The position numbers and the translations under genes are program-made. Shown here one piece after another: positions 22,240 through 34,331 of a DNA stretch of 64,000 bases; position 1 is the stretch's first letter; every line of letters begins with the position of its first letter. This DNA comes from Nageia nagi (Eukaryota > Pinophyta). The notes below the pieces were generated by a model. It worked only from the letters and a program-made list of their open reading frames with translations. It ran no database searches and had not been told where the DNA came from. The stretch lies in the NCBI GenBank assembly GCA_050084985.1, contig JBITNC010000001.1, positions 123,504,001-123,568,000 on the forward strand, read 5' to 3'.

Positions 22240-22650
22240 TACCAAAGCAAACCTTTAGGTTACATTATACTAATTAATAGAACCTTGTTATCCAATCAAC
22301 TAAAATTGATGAGAGTAAGGCATAGTTAATGACAAAAAACCTCACCTTATGCAAAAGAGTCTTACCTCATAAGCCTTTTACTTAACCAATGAAAGCCAAA
22401 CTTGCCCTATGTGACTTGATTTTGCATTAAACATCCTTCTTTGGATAAATTTTCCCTTTTACATTCTTATCAAAATTAAAAATGGGAAATAAGAAAATTA
22501 ATCTAAATGGGATTGGATAATGAGATTTACAAATAACAAAACATCAAGAATCCCTTAAACAAATAAGGGATATAGTTTTATTACAATAATAGTTTGAGGA
22601 AGCTATGAATAACCATTTCTGTATGTACTTCAATGATGGTTTATAAAACC
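22240..22650 (-). repeat. diverged fragment of the 26,770-type LTR
   Basis: Aligns with 28,080-28,400 and 31,880-32,160. Shared landmarks are 'aggttaca', 'gtcttacctcataagcctt..acttaaccaatga' (LTR2 has 'actcttacccaacaagcctt'), 'acttgattttgcattaaaca', 'gagatttacaa' and 'aagggatatagtt.tattacaa'. Same orientation as the array. Boundaries were not determined. Confidence 0.6.
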
Positions 22651-22799
22651 ATATGTGAGTGCTTACTAACTACCACCATAAGAAGTTGAATTTTAATGAT
22701 GAGTTAATAGGTGGTGAATGGATAACCTCCTTTAAATGTCTTTAAGGGAATTTATAAATGACTACTAAAGGCTATTTTGGGTTTAGTGTATCTAAATAT

Positions 22800-23870
22800 C
22801 ATTAGACATGGATGGATATGAGAAAGCATTAATAGAAATTCATGAAGGAATAAGTGGGGAAAATTTCAATGGTAAGGCTATATACAATAATTATTAATAT
22901 TGGGATACTATTATCCTTACATGGAACATTATTTCCTTATATATATTAGAAAATATATGGGGTGTCAAGATAACACAAATATCTAGCCAACTTTATCATA
23001 AGAATTACAAATAATGATTTTCCCTTGATCATTCTCCATTTTGGGAAATTGATCTAATTGGGCTAATCAATACTAAGTTAAGAAAATGATACAAGTTCAT
23101 TATAATAGTCACATGATACTTCAAAAAAATGTTAGATGAAGACCCTCTAAGATCCTTCCAAGGACCTCAAATTGTGAAGTTCCTAATTGATAACATCATT
23201 ACCAAAGTTGGAGTTCCATAAAAGATCTTCATGGATGATAGTACAAATTTATGAGGAAAAGTAGTAAAATAATTTTGTAATACCTTTAAGATATAATAGA
23301 AGTTATACTCCTATATAATCCATAAGGAAATGGTCAAGTAAAAGAAAATAACAAAATCATTGAGAAGATCCTATGTAATATAGTTAAAAAGTATGGAAGT
23401 TATTATGATTAGCAATTACCTTATGCTTTATGGGCTTACAGGACTAACAAAAAGTCACCCATAGGTTACAAATCATTTTCCCTAGTTTATGGAGATGAAA
23501 TAATCCTCCCCTTGTAAATTAAAATCTTACCCCTCCTTTAAAGGTATCATTGAATCAATTCTTTAGATAACCTCAAGATATATAAGGAAAGGATTAATAG
23601 AAATTACAATAAAATGATCAAGCCTAATGATTTGAAAGTGGTAAATACTATCCTCAATGAAAATAATCACAAAATAAATGTAGAAAGTGATGAAAAACAT
23701 GAAAGTTTGAACATAAATAGATTGGTCCATACATGGTGGAAACCAAATATAAAAATGAATAATACAAATTTCAAATAATTGAATGAAAGTAAGTTAATCT
23801 CACCATAAATGCAACTCACCACAAGCCTGCCCTTATCTATCTAAAATTGAATCAAATTTTGAGTCTATTT
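22800..23870 (+). pseudogene. Ty3/gypsy (Tat-like) integrase remnant
   Basis: The zinc-binding part shows IEIHEGISGENFNGKA (about 22,838-22,885) and a degraded YYW block. The core shows FLIDNIITKVGVP with a shifted MDD where the DNG block should be (about 23,195-23,245). NPxGNGQV, IIEKILCNIVKKYGSYYD, QLPYALWAYRTNKKSPIGYK and SFSLVYGDEIILPL follow (about 23,318-23,520). This last part matches Tat-type integrases well. Multiple stops and frameshifts. The rest, to about 23,870, is a poorly preserved C-terminus. RT and RNase H are not found upstream, where an LTR fragment intrudes. Confidence 0.8.
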
Positions 23871-24985
23871 TGATTTGAAGTGCAATATTTTCCTCATAAA
23901 ATCCCTAAGTTCTATCAAAGTTATCAATTTAATTCATCATTTTCTAAACTAATGATATTATTTGGAGGTAGAATACTCAACCATGTTTGAATTTTTATTC
24001 AAGACTAATATCTAGTCTATTCCTCCTCCACATAACATCCACTTTAGCCCCATTAACCTAACCATAATCACCTTTACTTCATGAATACATGCATGTTCAT
24101 TTCATTATAGAAGTTGTTCAATACTACTAAATAAAACTATGGAAAAATTGTACTATAAATCCCTTGTAAATGTTTGAGATTTTATATTGAAATAACACCA
24201 TAAAAAATATAGTATGCTTAATATGGTTTATTTGTATTTAAATAAGTTGCAAGTATGTATATATTTAGAAAAACAATCATAAAGAGTAATATATTGTTGG
24301 CATATTGAAAATCTCCATAAAATTAATTTTGGATAAAGTTTGTATAATGAAAACCATTCCAAAATAAACAATTTATAAACGTTTATCACTCAGAAAGGGA
24401 CAAATCTAGTTAGACTTTAGAAATAGAAAATAAAAAGGTAAAAACTATTTCATCAAAAAATATACACAAGCATTTATAAATTATGTTATGTTTAGGACTA
24501 TTTCATTGAATCTTACAAGAGTATCATTTATTTATACATACTTAGTTCAGGTCTTGCACAGGTAGACCCATGAAGGTGCATTTGATGTTCTTGTGTTAAT
24601 TTGTAAGAAAACATTTTATAGCCCATTGATGGTTAGTAAAATTGATCATTCTTGAGGTGCCATCAAAGGATATAAATAATTATTATTTTATGATTGTTTG
24701 GACCCTCATTTTGGTCTTTTTGTAAACCATAAAAGGCTATTTATAATTTAGAATTTATTATAAATATAATATTATCTTTATTGGTTCTTGTTACTTTGTA
24801 TGCTACAATTACTAGTCAAGGGTAATTTTTTCCACATCACTTGAGGTGGGTAGAATACTTCTAAATCTATTCTTTTATACTTAATAATATAAGTGGAACT
24901 TCCAATATATTTCTTGATACACAAAGTATAATATGTATTTTCTTCACTTAATTAAGAGTATAAGTTATTATATTTATTATATCTG
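23871..24985. other. no recognisable feature
   Basis: AT-rich, stop-dense on both strands. I see no gene, tandem repeat or LTR boundary. It is presumably 3' non-coding sequence of the integrase remnant before it, or decayed repeat. Confidence 0.5.
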
Positions 24986-25227
24986 GTATATTCAAGGAAT
25001 GTGAGGATTTCAAAGATGCATGGCCTACATGTAAAATCCAAATAGGCATTGATAGAAAACTATGGTTGGATTACTTCATCTAAGATGGGATAATTTTTAA
25101 GGGTAAATAAATATGTATCCCATGAAGCTCTATGAAAGAGAAACTAATTCGAGAAAAATATAGTAGAGGATTAGTAGGATATTTTGGCATTAACAAGATA
25201 AACTAATTATCTAGAAGCTACTATTGG

Positions 25228-25253
25228 ATATATATATATATATATATATATAT
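25228..25253. repeat. (AT)13 microsatellite
   Basis: 26 bases of perfect AT dinucleotide inside the integrase remnant, exactly where the residues after the YYW block should be encoded. Probably slippage expansion of a TGGATAT-type sequence. Confidence 0.95.
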
Positions 25254-25384
25254 GAATGTAGAGTAATTTATACAAGAATTTAGATTATATAATTTTGTAA
25301 AATGAAGTAGCAAAAATACCTAACTATATAAACCTATACGAATTCTAGAATGATCACATAAACATATAAATAAGGATTTTGTTC

Positions 25385-25876
25385 TTAGCTGATGTGAATT
25401 CAGCTATAACAGGAAAACAGAAATCGAATTCCAGTCACAGAACATACAGAAGAAATCCAGACCAAAAACACTCTTCTTATTCCTAAACCCACATCCTCTC
25501 CAAGAGAATACAATGCCCTTTAAATAGCCACAAAAAAAACAAAAAACCAGAATGAGTCGGATTGCGCCCAAAATTTGCATGCGCATCCTCTTACACTAAT
25601 TAAGCAGTATCTAAAATATCCACCCTTAACTAGAAGAAAAACGAGAGTTACTAAAGGCGCAACATGCAAAAAAAGCCTAAAAATCAGGAGCGCTCTTAAA
25701 AAAGCCTATTTTTCAGGCCTTAGACGAATGAATCAGGCCTTAAAATATCATTTTTTGGGTATGGCAGTTCTAGCGAACCATAACTGGAATTTCATCACGA
25801 AGCCACAGTTTAAATTTCGAAGCAAAACGACCTCCGGATCAAAAGTTACGGCCCCGGCAACGCATGCATCATTAGC
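25385..25876. mobile_element. solo LTR, 482 bp, with target duplication TTAGC
   Basis: TTAGC at 25,385-25,389 and again at 25,872-25,876 flanks a 482-base unit starting TGATGTG and ending GCATCA, so the last five bases are an inverted repeat TGATG/CATCA. Base composition is clearly richer in G+C and CpG than the flanks, suggesting a younger insertion. A TATA-like TATTTAAAGGG on the minus strand (about 25,507-25,518) suggests a minus-strand promoter. No internal region, primer site or polypurine tract remains: a solo LTR left by LTR-LTR recombination. The interrupted integrase frame reads on directly after one copy of TTAGC. Confidence 0.85.
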
Positions 25877-26769
25877 CTACCTAAAATACAAAATGGATGT
25901 GATTAAATATTTTTTTTTGACTATTTCTCCAATATGGAATACTTAACTCCATTCAAAAATATCAATTAGATCACATATATTGCATCATTATCTTTCAATG
26001 AGATAGTAAGATTACATGGGCTTCAAAGTAACATAGTATCCAATAGACATGCATAGTTTATTGGACACTTCTAAAAAACTTATGGGAGAATATGGGTACT
26101 AATTTGAACTTTAGTTTAGATTATAACCAATAAGTATATGGGATCATGTAGGAGGTAAATAGGATCTTGGTAAATATTTTAAGATGCTTGGTTAAAAAGA
26201 AACCAACAATGTGGGACTTAAATTTAGTACAAGTTGAATGTGCTTCTAATAATTCTATTAATATAATTACAACAAAAATCCTATTTAAATTTGGTAATAA
26301 GAATATAAATACCACTTATTTAGGATGATAAATTGGAATAGTCAAGTACTTTATATAATATAAGCATGAGTTGCATCATGAGATGAGCTCAAATTTGGGG
26401 TATAACACTACAAAACATAAGAGTGTTATAGACTAAGGAGAATAATAAAAAAAATTGAAGTTGGTAAGCTAGTATTAGCTTTCTTAAGGAATGAAAGGTT
26501 CCCAAGAGGAATATATAATAAGCTAAATTGAAATAAAATTATATCATACACAATTATACTATATGTTAATTAAAATACTACTTATGACTTGGAGTTTCTA
26601 AATGGAGTAAACATGTTAGTAATATTTAATATTATTGGTTTATATTCATTTCATGGAGTAGAAAAAAATTAGGACCAAATTATTTAAAGTGTTGCATTTA
26701 GAGATTATGTCTAATAACTACTAGCAAAAGAGAAAAATGTAATATTAATAATAATTGATTCTTGGGTAT

Positions 26770-28556
26770 TGTTGTGATAAATATTAACACCCATTTGAAA
26801 TGATGTTTCAAATAAATATCACAAAGTGCTAATCCTACCAGGTATCAACAAGTATATGATATTATATAGCTCTAATATTCTTTTTAGGTAGTTTAGATTC
26901 ACATGATAATAAACTAAACCTGTTGATCAAGCAATTGGTCTAGGATTGTAACTAAAATTCGATCTCTATTGAACAAAGCAATGTTATGTTTTGAGATCAC
27001 TAGTTTTCTTTATTCTACTCAAAGGAAAATAAAAAATTCTTAGAGAGAAATTGACCTAATACCACTAACCAATCTAAGCTATAGTTCAGACCACTACCTT
27101 ATCCAAGGTATCATAGAGTTAAACAATATCAACAAGAAGTGAAGAAGGTTGGATCCATTTTCAACCACTCAACTAACACATACTATAAAAGTTATGCATT
27201 GACCAATGAATAAGAAGCATCCATTCATTATTTAATACTTATGATAATACATGAAGCAAAGATAACAACACATCACATAACCTCAAGAAATGATAATAGA
27301 AGAAATGTATTTGAAACATTATAGCCATACATCATAATATTAGATGAAGAGTTTTAGTATAATATCCAATGTCTCTCTTGAATACAATCATAGTGAATTG
27401 CCCAAATAATGTAATGATCTCTTGTAAAGTAAACACTCTAACCAATCTAGCACTACTTACAATATGGGTGCAAGGAATTGAAGAATCCTTCTTCTCTAGA
27501 ACATTCCTAAAATTAAGTAACAAAATTATTAGATATGGTAATAAGAAAAAACTAACAATGAAATAAAAATTTGAGTAAAACCCTAACAAGGCACAAACAT
27601 TACATGGATTAACTAATTGATCAATAAAGGATCCTTTCTCCTCTTTTTTTCTTCTTCTTATAATGTTCCCCTTGGCTCCAATAAGCTAAACCACTTTGAT
27701 TCCCTACATTATGTTGGCTATGACTCATTTTAAAGATAAGATTCTTCATGAATGATGGACAATAATAGAATCAATTATCATAAAAATATCTCATATCATC
27801 AAGCACCTTCTTGATTTTATATATAATATTTGTATTTCAAATAACACATTATAAATATTTTCTAATACTCTAAGTGATCAAAATCATCCTTATCGAAGAT
27901 TGAAGATTCTTTTCTAATATATATTTTACAAATTTTACATGTGATACATCCATTTAAGAACTCGTAACTTTTTCATGATGAAAGGGTCCTTTTTCTAACA
28001 AAGAAAATAGCTACACGATCAAAACCATCCTTACCCAACTAAACATAGCTTTATTGAATGACATTCATACTTTCTTGATAGGTTACATCCTTATTTGATC
28101 ATGACCTTTGTTACTCAATTAGCCAAAAATGATAAGATCAATACATACCTAAAGAAAAAGAGGCATACCTAATGGAACAAATTGTTAATTGATTAAAGAT
28201 AACCTTGCCTAACATGATTTGATTTTTCACTAAAAACCCTCTTTCAAACAAAATTTCATTTTTCCTTTTTTATGAAAATTAAAAAAATAGGAAAAAATGA
28301 GAAAATAAAAGTGATTGGGTTTGTATGGTGAAATATACCAACATTAGTACCTCATGAATTCCTTATAAGAATAATGGATATAGTTGTATTACAACATAAG
28401 CTCTATCTAGGATAAGTGCTAATCTATAAGGTAAGCAATTTAGAATCCCAATTATCTTTGGTTGCTATAAGGGAAAACCACTATTTACATGTATAAAACA
28501 TGCTCAATTTCCAAACATACAAGATAATACAAGGTTGGGTTCCTTCCCAACCATCA
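26770..28556 (-). repeat. LTR 1 of the tandem array, 1,787 bp
   Basis: Starts TGTTGTGATAAAT and ends CCCAACCATCA (TG...CA). Near the right end is a short palindrome, GGTTGGG-TTCCTT-CCCAACC (28,533-28,552), so the minus-strand transcript would begin its U3 with a hairpin. Directly to the right is the minus-strand polypurine tract. Confidence 0.85.
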
Positions 28557-28576
28557 CATTCCTTTATTTTCTATTA
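28557..28576 (-). promoter_or_regulatory. polypurine tract of array unit 1
   Basis: Minus-strand AATAGAAAATAAAGGAATG directly precedes the LTR start TGATGGTTGGG. This is the plus-strand DNA priming site of the element. The homologous tract of unit 2 is at 32,331-32,349. Confidence 0.65.
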
Positions 28577-28744
28577 GCTAAGTAATAGCAAAATATATTA
28601 GCAACCTATGTTTACTCAATATGTAATGACAAGATTTGCATTGTTCAACACTCATAGCAATTTTGAATTATATAAGTTATTTTGTATTGTGTTGATATTT
28701 GGGATTAATTTGTTTCAATAAATACCCACATTGTTTAACAATAA

Positions 28745-30420
28745 TTTACATGCAAAAATTCTTATTGTGAACTTCAATAGTACTAAAGAACCTCCTCTTA
28801 TAAGAAAATGTAATAAAGACTTCCAAATTAGGTACTTTAATCCATAAACCTATCACATTCTGATATAATGATAACAATTTGAACCCCAATTGACTATTTT
28901 TGTTATGCCTAGAGTCCATTTTCTCCAAAGCTTCTACTAAAATAAAATCTACAAGATCTTTTTCTTTTTTAATTTACCTAAGGGTTTACCAATTACATGT
29001 ACTTCTTTTGATTTGTTATTCAATACCAATTTTTACACCTCCAAGAATTGATTTATTGATTGTAACACTAACATTCTCACTATATAGATAATGTCACCAC
29101 CTTCTTCATGTGTAGGAAATAATATGTTATGTTTTATTTCAACCATTGGTAATAAAAGATGCATTTTACTACTAAGAATTCTAGTATTCTTCTTAGACAT
29201 ATATTTACCAGTTGACTCTTCTTGGATTAACCTATGATTTATCAATTGCTTTTCTTCTATAATTAACTCAATATTTTGTATCAAGTCTATTTTCTTAATA
29301 TGTTAGTCCATAAATTGCATCATTTGCTTCATCAATAGAATCATTATACTCCTCTTATTTCAATTTGATTATTTCCATCTGAAGCACTTTCTAAATATAA
29401 AAAAATATCATCACTTTATATTAACAAAAGGATCATTATCTTCTTCATAAAGTTCTTTCAAATCTTTATCATCAGAAAAATGTTCACCAATCATCTTTTT
29501 TGTGTTAACACTTCATTTCTTGAAAATAATTTTCTTTCATGTCTAACACATTTTTTATAATCATGAACTTATAATCTATTATTTCTATGTAAATAAGTAA
29601 GCAAAAATTCTTTTTCACATGGAATAACCAACCTTAAATCTTCTTATTAGAATGGATTAAATAAGGTTTTTATTCTAAACTTGAGAAAAACCATATTGTT
29701 GGGCAAATCTTTCCAATTTTTCTTTTGAAATATAATTTATTAACTTCTCAAAATCCATATCATAAGTTGTTTCCTCCAAATTAGAAAACTATACTGATCT
29801 ATTTGAAGAAGACATGATTGATTCTAGTATTACAACTTGATCCTTTGCTTTTTTACTCTTTCTCTTTTGTATCTTTTGGTAATATTTCATGAATTCAACA
29901 CAATGAAAATACTCATGAGGAAGTTCACATGTGGAATAAAAATAAAAATATTTATTTTAACACTCCATAACTTTTTGTTTCACTATAAATATAAAAAAGT
30001 ACAATCCTCTAGTTGATCAAAATTTTATAGACTTTTAGCAAGCAAATTATTAATCCATATCTTTCTTCTCTTGCTAAAGACTCACAAAATAGCCCCATAG
30101 ACATATCCTCATCTTCTATTTCATAATATTTAGCCATTTTCATGAACTCATCATAATGTTCCTAAGAAGATTGATCATATATCCATTGAAACACTAGAAG
30201 ATTTTCTATTATCTCATTTGGTATAGGCTTGATAAATACAATTTCATTAAGATTTAAGATATCTATCATCCATCCATTTTATAGAGCCTATTTTTAAAAC
30301 CATTCTAACTATGCTTGAAAATCAACTCTAAATAGTTAGATAACACAAATAATAAACAATGTAAGCAAAATTACCAGCTTCTTTATATGAGTGGCTTCAA
30401 TCTTGAGATCTTTAGATATA
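28745..30420 (-). pseudogene. gag-like protein, array unit 1
   Basis: Read across stops on the minus strand: an N-terminal part with RVDFQAWLEWFKN (about 30,285-30,325), a gag core with EFMKMAKYYEIEDEDMSMG-like and WINNLLAKSLKF-like blocks (about 30,030-30,150), a Cys/His-containing CELPHEYFHC (about 29,890-29,935), then YDMDFEKLINYISKEKLERF (about 29,705-29,770). A longer open piece (29,284-29,033) has IIEEKQLINHRLIQEEST. A final open piece (28,928-28,746) ends it. The gag core type is common to plant Ty3/gypsy elements. No protease, RT or integrase follows before the LTR. Confidence 0.65.
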
Positions 30421-30584
30421 AAACATAGACTCTTTTATAAAAAAAACTTCAAAATTGAATCTTCTTATATTTAGTAGAGTATCAAGTACTATTAATAGTA
30501 AAATATTTTCTCTTTGGATTATTTCCTCAACTGAGTATTACATATGTTTTCTCAATATGGTAAAGCTTCACAAGCTACTCTCTC

Positions 30585-30602
30585 CTTGTAACAATGCCAA
30601 AA
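30585..30602 (-). promoter_or_regulatory. primer-binding site of array unit 1
   Basis: On the minus strand the LTR end is followed by T-rich bases and TGGCATTGTTACAAGGAGA. This looks like a CpG-decayed form of the TGGCGCCGTTGCCGGGGA primer site used by many plant gypsy elements (Asp-tRNA type, from memory). A worse copy precedes unit 2 at about 34,312-34,330. Confidence 0.55.
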
Positions 30603-30604
30603 AT

Positions 30605-32330
30605 TGTTGTGACAAAGATTAACACCCCTTTGAAATGATTTTAAAATGAATATCACAAAGTGCTAATCATCCTAGGTATTAATAAGTATATGTGATAATA
30701 ATGCTCTAACCTTCTTTTTAGGTAATTTAGATTCACATGATAATGAACTAGACCTATTGATCAAGCAATTGGATTGGGATTGTAATCCAAATTCATTCTT
30801 TATTGAACAATGCAATGTTAAGCTTTGAGATAACTAATTTTCTTTATTCTACTCAAAGTGAAATGAAAATTTCTTATAGAGAAATTGACCCAATACCACT
30901 AACTAACCTAAGCTATAGTGCAAATCCATGGTATCATAGAGTTAAACAACATCAACAACAAATGAAGAATAAGGTTGGACCCATTTTCAACAACTCAACT
31001 AATACATATATGAAAGTTATCCTATGAGCAATGAAGAAGAAGCATCCATTCATTATTTAATACTCTAAAAATAAATGAAGCAAAGAGAACAACACATCAC
31101 ATAAACTTAGGAAATGATAAAAAAAAATGTCTTTGAAACATTATAGCCATACATGATCATATTTCATAAAAGTTTTAGTTTAATATCCAATGCTCTCTTG
31201 ACTACAATCATAGTGAATTGCCCAAATAATGTGAAAATCCCTATAAAAGAAAACACTTCAACCTATCTAACACTTATTACAATCTAGGTATAGGGAATTA
31301 AAGATATCCTACTTCTCTAGAATATTCCTAAAATTAAATAATAGTAATTTCATACATGGTAATAGGAAAACACTAGCTATGGAATGAAAAAATGAGTAAA
31401 AACCTAACAAGGCACAAAGGTTATCTAGCTTTACTAATTGATGGATAAAAGATCCTTTCTTATCTTTTTCTTTCTTCTTATAATGTACCCTTTGGCTCCA
31501 ATGAGCTTAACTAGTTTGATTCCTTTTATTACATTAGTTTTGACTCCTTTTGATGATAAGATTAATATGGATAATAATAGATTTAGTTATTAAAAACTTC
31601 TTGATTTTAAATAGAATATGTGTATTTTGAATACCACATTATAGATATTTTTTAATATTCTAACTTATTAGAATCATCCTTATCCAATGCTAAAGATTCT
31701 TTTTTATAGATATTTTACATATGACCCATCCATTTAATGACTCAACTTTTTACCGATCAAAGGGTCCTTTCTATGATAAAGAAAAGAGCTACCAATTAAA
31801 ACTATCCTTACCTAATTGAATATAGCTTTATTCTATGACATTCAAACTTGCCCAATAGGTGACATCCTTTTTAATCATGAAATTTGTTACCTAATTAGCC
31901 AAAAATGATAATACCAATACAAACCGATGGAATAAACTCTTACCCAACAAGCCTTCTCCTTACCCAATGAAATATAACATTGCCAAACATGATTTGATTT
32001 TTAATTAAACACCCTATTTTAGACAAAATTTCCTTTTTCATTTTTTAATGAAAATTAAAAAAAAAAATATTTAAAAAATAAAAGTAATTAGGCTTGGATG
32101 GTGAGATTTGCCAACATTAGTACCTCATGAATTCCTTAGAAGAACAAGGGATATAGTTGTATTATAACCAAGGCTCTATCTAGGATAAGTGTTGATCTAT
32201 AAAGGAAGCAAATTGAGAATCCTAATTATCTCTAGTTTCTCTTATGAAAAATCATTGCTCACATGTATAAAACATACTCAATTTACAAACATACAAGATA
32301 ATACAGGGTTAGGTTCCTTCCCAACCATCA
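30605..32330 (-). repeat. LTR 2 (shared middle LTR), 1,726 bp
   Basis: Starts TGTTGTGACAAAG and ends CCCAACCATCA. Collinear with LTR 1 with substitutions and small deletions. It serves as 5' LTR of the left unit and 3' LTR of the right unit. Confidence 0.85.
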
Positions 32331-32499
32331 CTTTCCTTTATTTTCTACTATATAAATAATAGCAAAAATATTAGAAACTTATGTTTACTCAAATTAATGA
32401 AATATTTTTTATTTGTCAACATTCACATCAATTTTGAAATGTATAAGCTATTTTGTATTATGATGATATTTGGGATCAATCTATTTCAATAAATACCCA

Positions 32500-34150
32500 C
32501 AATGTTTAACAATCATTTGTGTACAAAAATTCTTATCATGAAATTAAATAGTACTAAGGAACCATCCTCACTTTAATTCATAAATGTATCACATTTTGAT
32601 GTAGTAGCAACAATTCAAACCCCAATTTACTATTTGTGTTGTACCCAATTTCTATTTGCTTTGAAGATTCTACTAACATAGAATCTACAAGATGATTTCT
32701 CTTTTTAAATTTATCTAAAGGTTTACCAATTACCTGTACTTATTTTGCTTTATTATTCAAATCAATTTTTGTACCTTCAATAATTGATTCATTGATTGTA
32801 GTACTAACATTTAACTAGTATAAACAATGTCATCACTTTCTTTGTGTGCAAGAAATAATATGTTGTGTTTTATTTCAACCAATGGTAGTAAAAGATCCAT
32901 TTTACTATTGGGAATTCTAGTATTCTTCTTATACATATCTTTACTAGTTGACTCTTCTTGGTTGAACCTATGACTTATCAATTTATTTTCTTATATAATT
33001 ACCTTAATATTTTGTATTAAGTCTATTTTCATAATGATCTCAACCCATAGAATTACATTATTTCCTTCATCATCAGAATCATTATACTCCTCTTATTTCC
33101 AATTTGATTCATTTCCAACTAACTCACTTTCTAAATCTGAAAAAATATCATCACTCAAACTAACAAAAGAATAATTATCTTCTTCATAAATTTCTTTCAA
33201 ATCTTTATCATGAAAAAAATGTTCACCAAATAGTATTTTGAACATGTTAACTCTTCATTTCTTGAAAATAACTCTTCTTTCATGTCTAACACATATTTAT
33301 AATCACGAACTTGGAATCTATTTTTTTGTTGTAAAGAAGTAAGCATAATTTCATTTTCACATGGAATAACCAAGATTAATTTTTTCTTATTATATTATAT
33401 TAGAGAAGTGTGTTTATTCTCAACTCAAGAAAAACCATATTGCTAGGAAAATCCATCCAATTTTTCCTTTGAAATAGAATTTATTAACTTATCAAAAGCT
33501 GTATCATAAATTATTTCCTCCAAATTAGACAATTGTATTGATGCACTTGAATAAGACATGATTTATTCTATTATTTCAACTTGATCTATTGCTTTTGTAC
33601 TTCTTCTCTTTCCTATATTTTGGTGATATTTTATGAAGTAAGCATAATGAATAGAGTCATGTAGAAGTTAACATGTAGAACAAAAATACAAATATTCATT
33701 TTGAGACTCCACAACTTTTTGTTTCACTAGTAAATCTAAAAAAGAATTTATTCTTCTAGTTGATCAAAATTTTACATACTTTTAGCAGGTAAATTATTAA
33801 TCCACATCTTTGCTTCTCCCACTAAAGGCTAATAAAATAGCATCATAGCCATATCCTTATCTTCTATTTCATAATAGTTAGCCATTTTTATGAACTCATC
33901 ATAATGTTCTTGATAAGATTGATCATATCTCCCTTCAAACACTAGAAGATTTTCTAATATGTATTTGCTATAAGCTTGATAAATAACTATCAACCATTCA
34001 TTTTCTAGAGACTATTTTTAAAACCATCCTTACTATGCTTAAAAATTAGCTCTAAATACTCATATAACATAGTAATAACCAATGCAAGCAAAATTATTAG
34101 GCTTCTTTGTATGAGTGTCTTAAATCTTGAGATCTCTAAATTTTAAGCTT
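32500..34150 (-). pseudogene. gag-like protein, array unit 2
   Basis: Collinear with unit 1 and broken in more places. Recognisable minus-strand blocks include the gag core (about 33,770-33,900), a TKAIDQVEIIE-like stretch near 33,570-33,600, an acidic Ser/Asp/Glu stretch about 33,060-33,160, and the equivalent of the 29,033-29,284 piece at about 32,770-33,010. No pol domain. Confidence 0.6.
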
Positions 34151-34331
34151 AGAAGTTTTCTAAAAAATAGTTCAATATCGAATCCTTTTGTATTTAGCAG
34201 AGTCACTAGTACTATCAATAGTATAATATAAATTTCTTTTGCATTCTTTCCTCAATAGAGTACTACATATGTCATTCTCATAGGGTATAGCTTCATAAGC
34301 TATCTCTCTCCTTGAAGAGGACATCAAAAAT

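Larger units (their letters stand above)
24986..26665 (+). pseudogene. second Ty3/gypsy integrase, split by (AT)n and a solo LTR
   Basis: The N-terminal part shows DGIIFKGK, SMKEKLIREKYSRGLVGYFG and YYW (about 25,088-25,227), with zinc-ligand His mutated to Tyr. An (AT)13 tract follows. The frame then resumes as FIQEFRLYNFVK, SSKNT and KDFVL (25,255-25,389). A solo LTR interrupts. The core continues as LPKIQNGCD, FNEIVRLHGLQSNIVSNRHA (about 25,998-26,057) and KKPTMWDLNLVQVECASNNS in mixed frames. The C-terminal domain is LVLAFLRNERFPRGIYNKLN (about 26,472-26,530) and YDLEFLNGVN (about 26,585). It resembles the non-Tat (chromovirus-type) gypsy integrases. Nothing of RT is found. Confidence 0.8.

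Noticed and set aside
25575-25946. 123-codon plus-strand open frame
   Set aside because: It runs from inside the solo LTR across the TTAGC duplication into the integrase remnant; a genuine gene would not span that junction. Chance frame in a stop-poor LTR.
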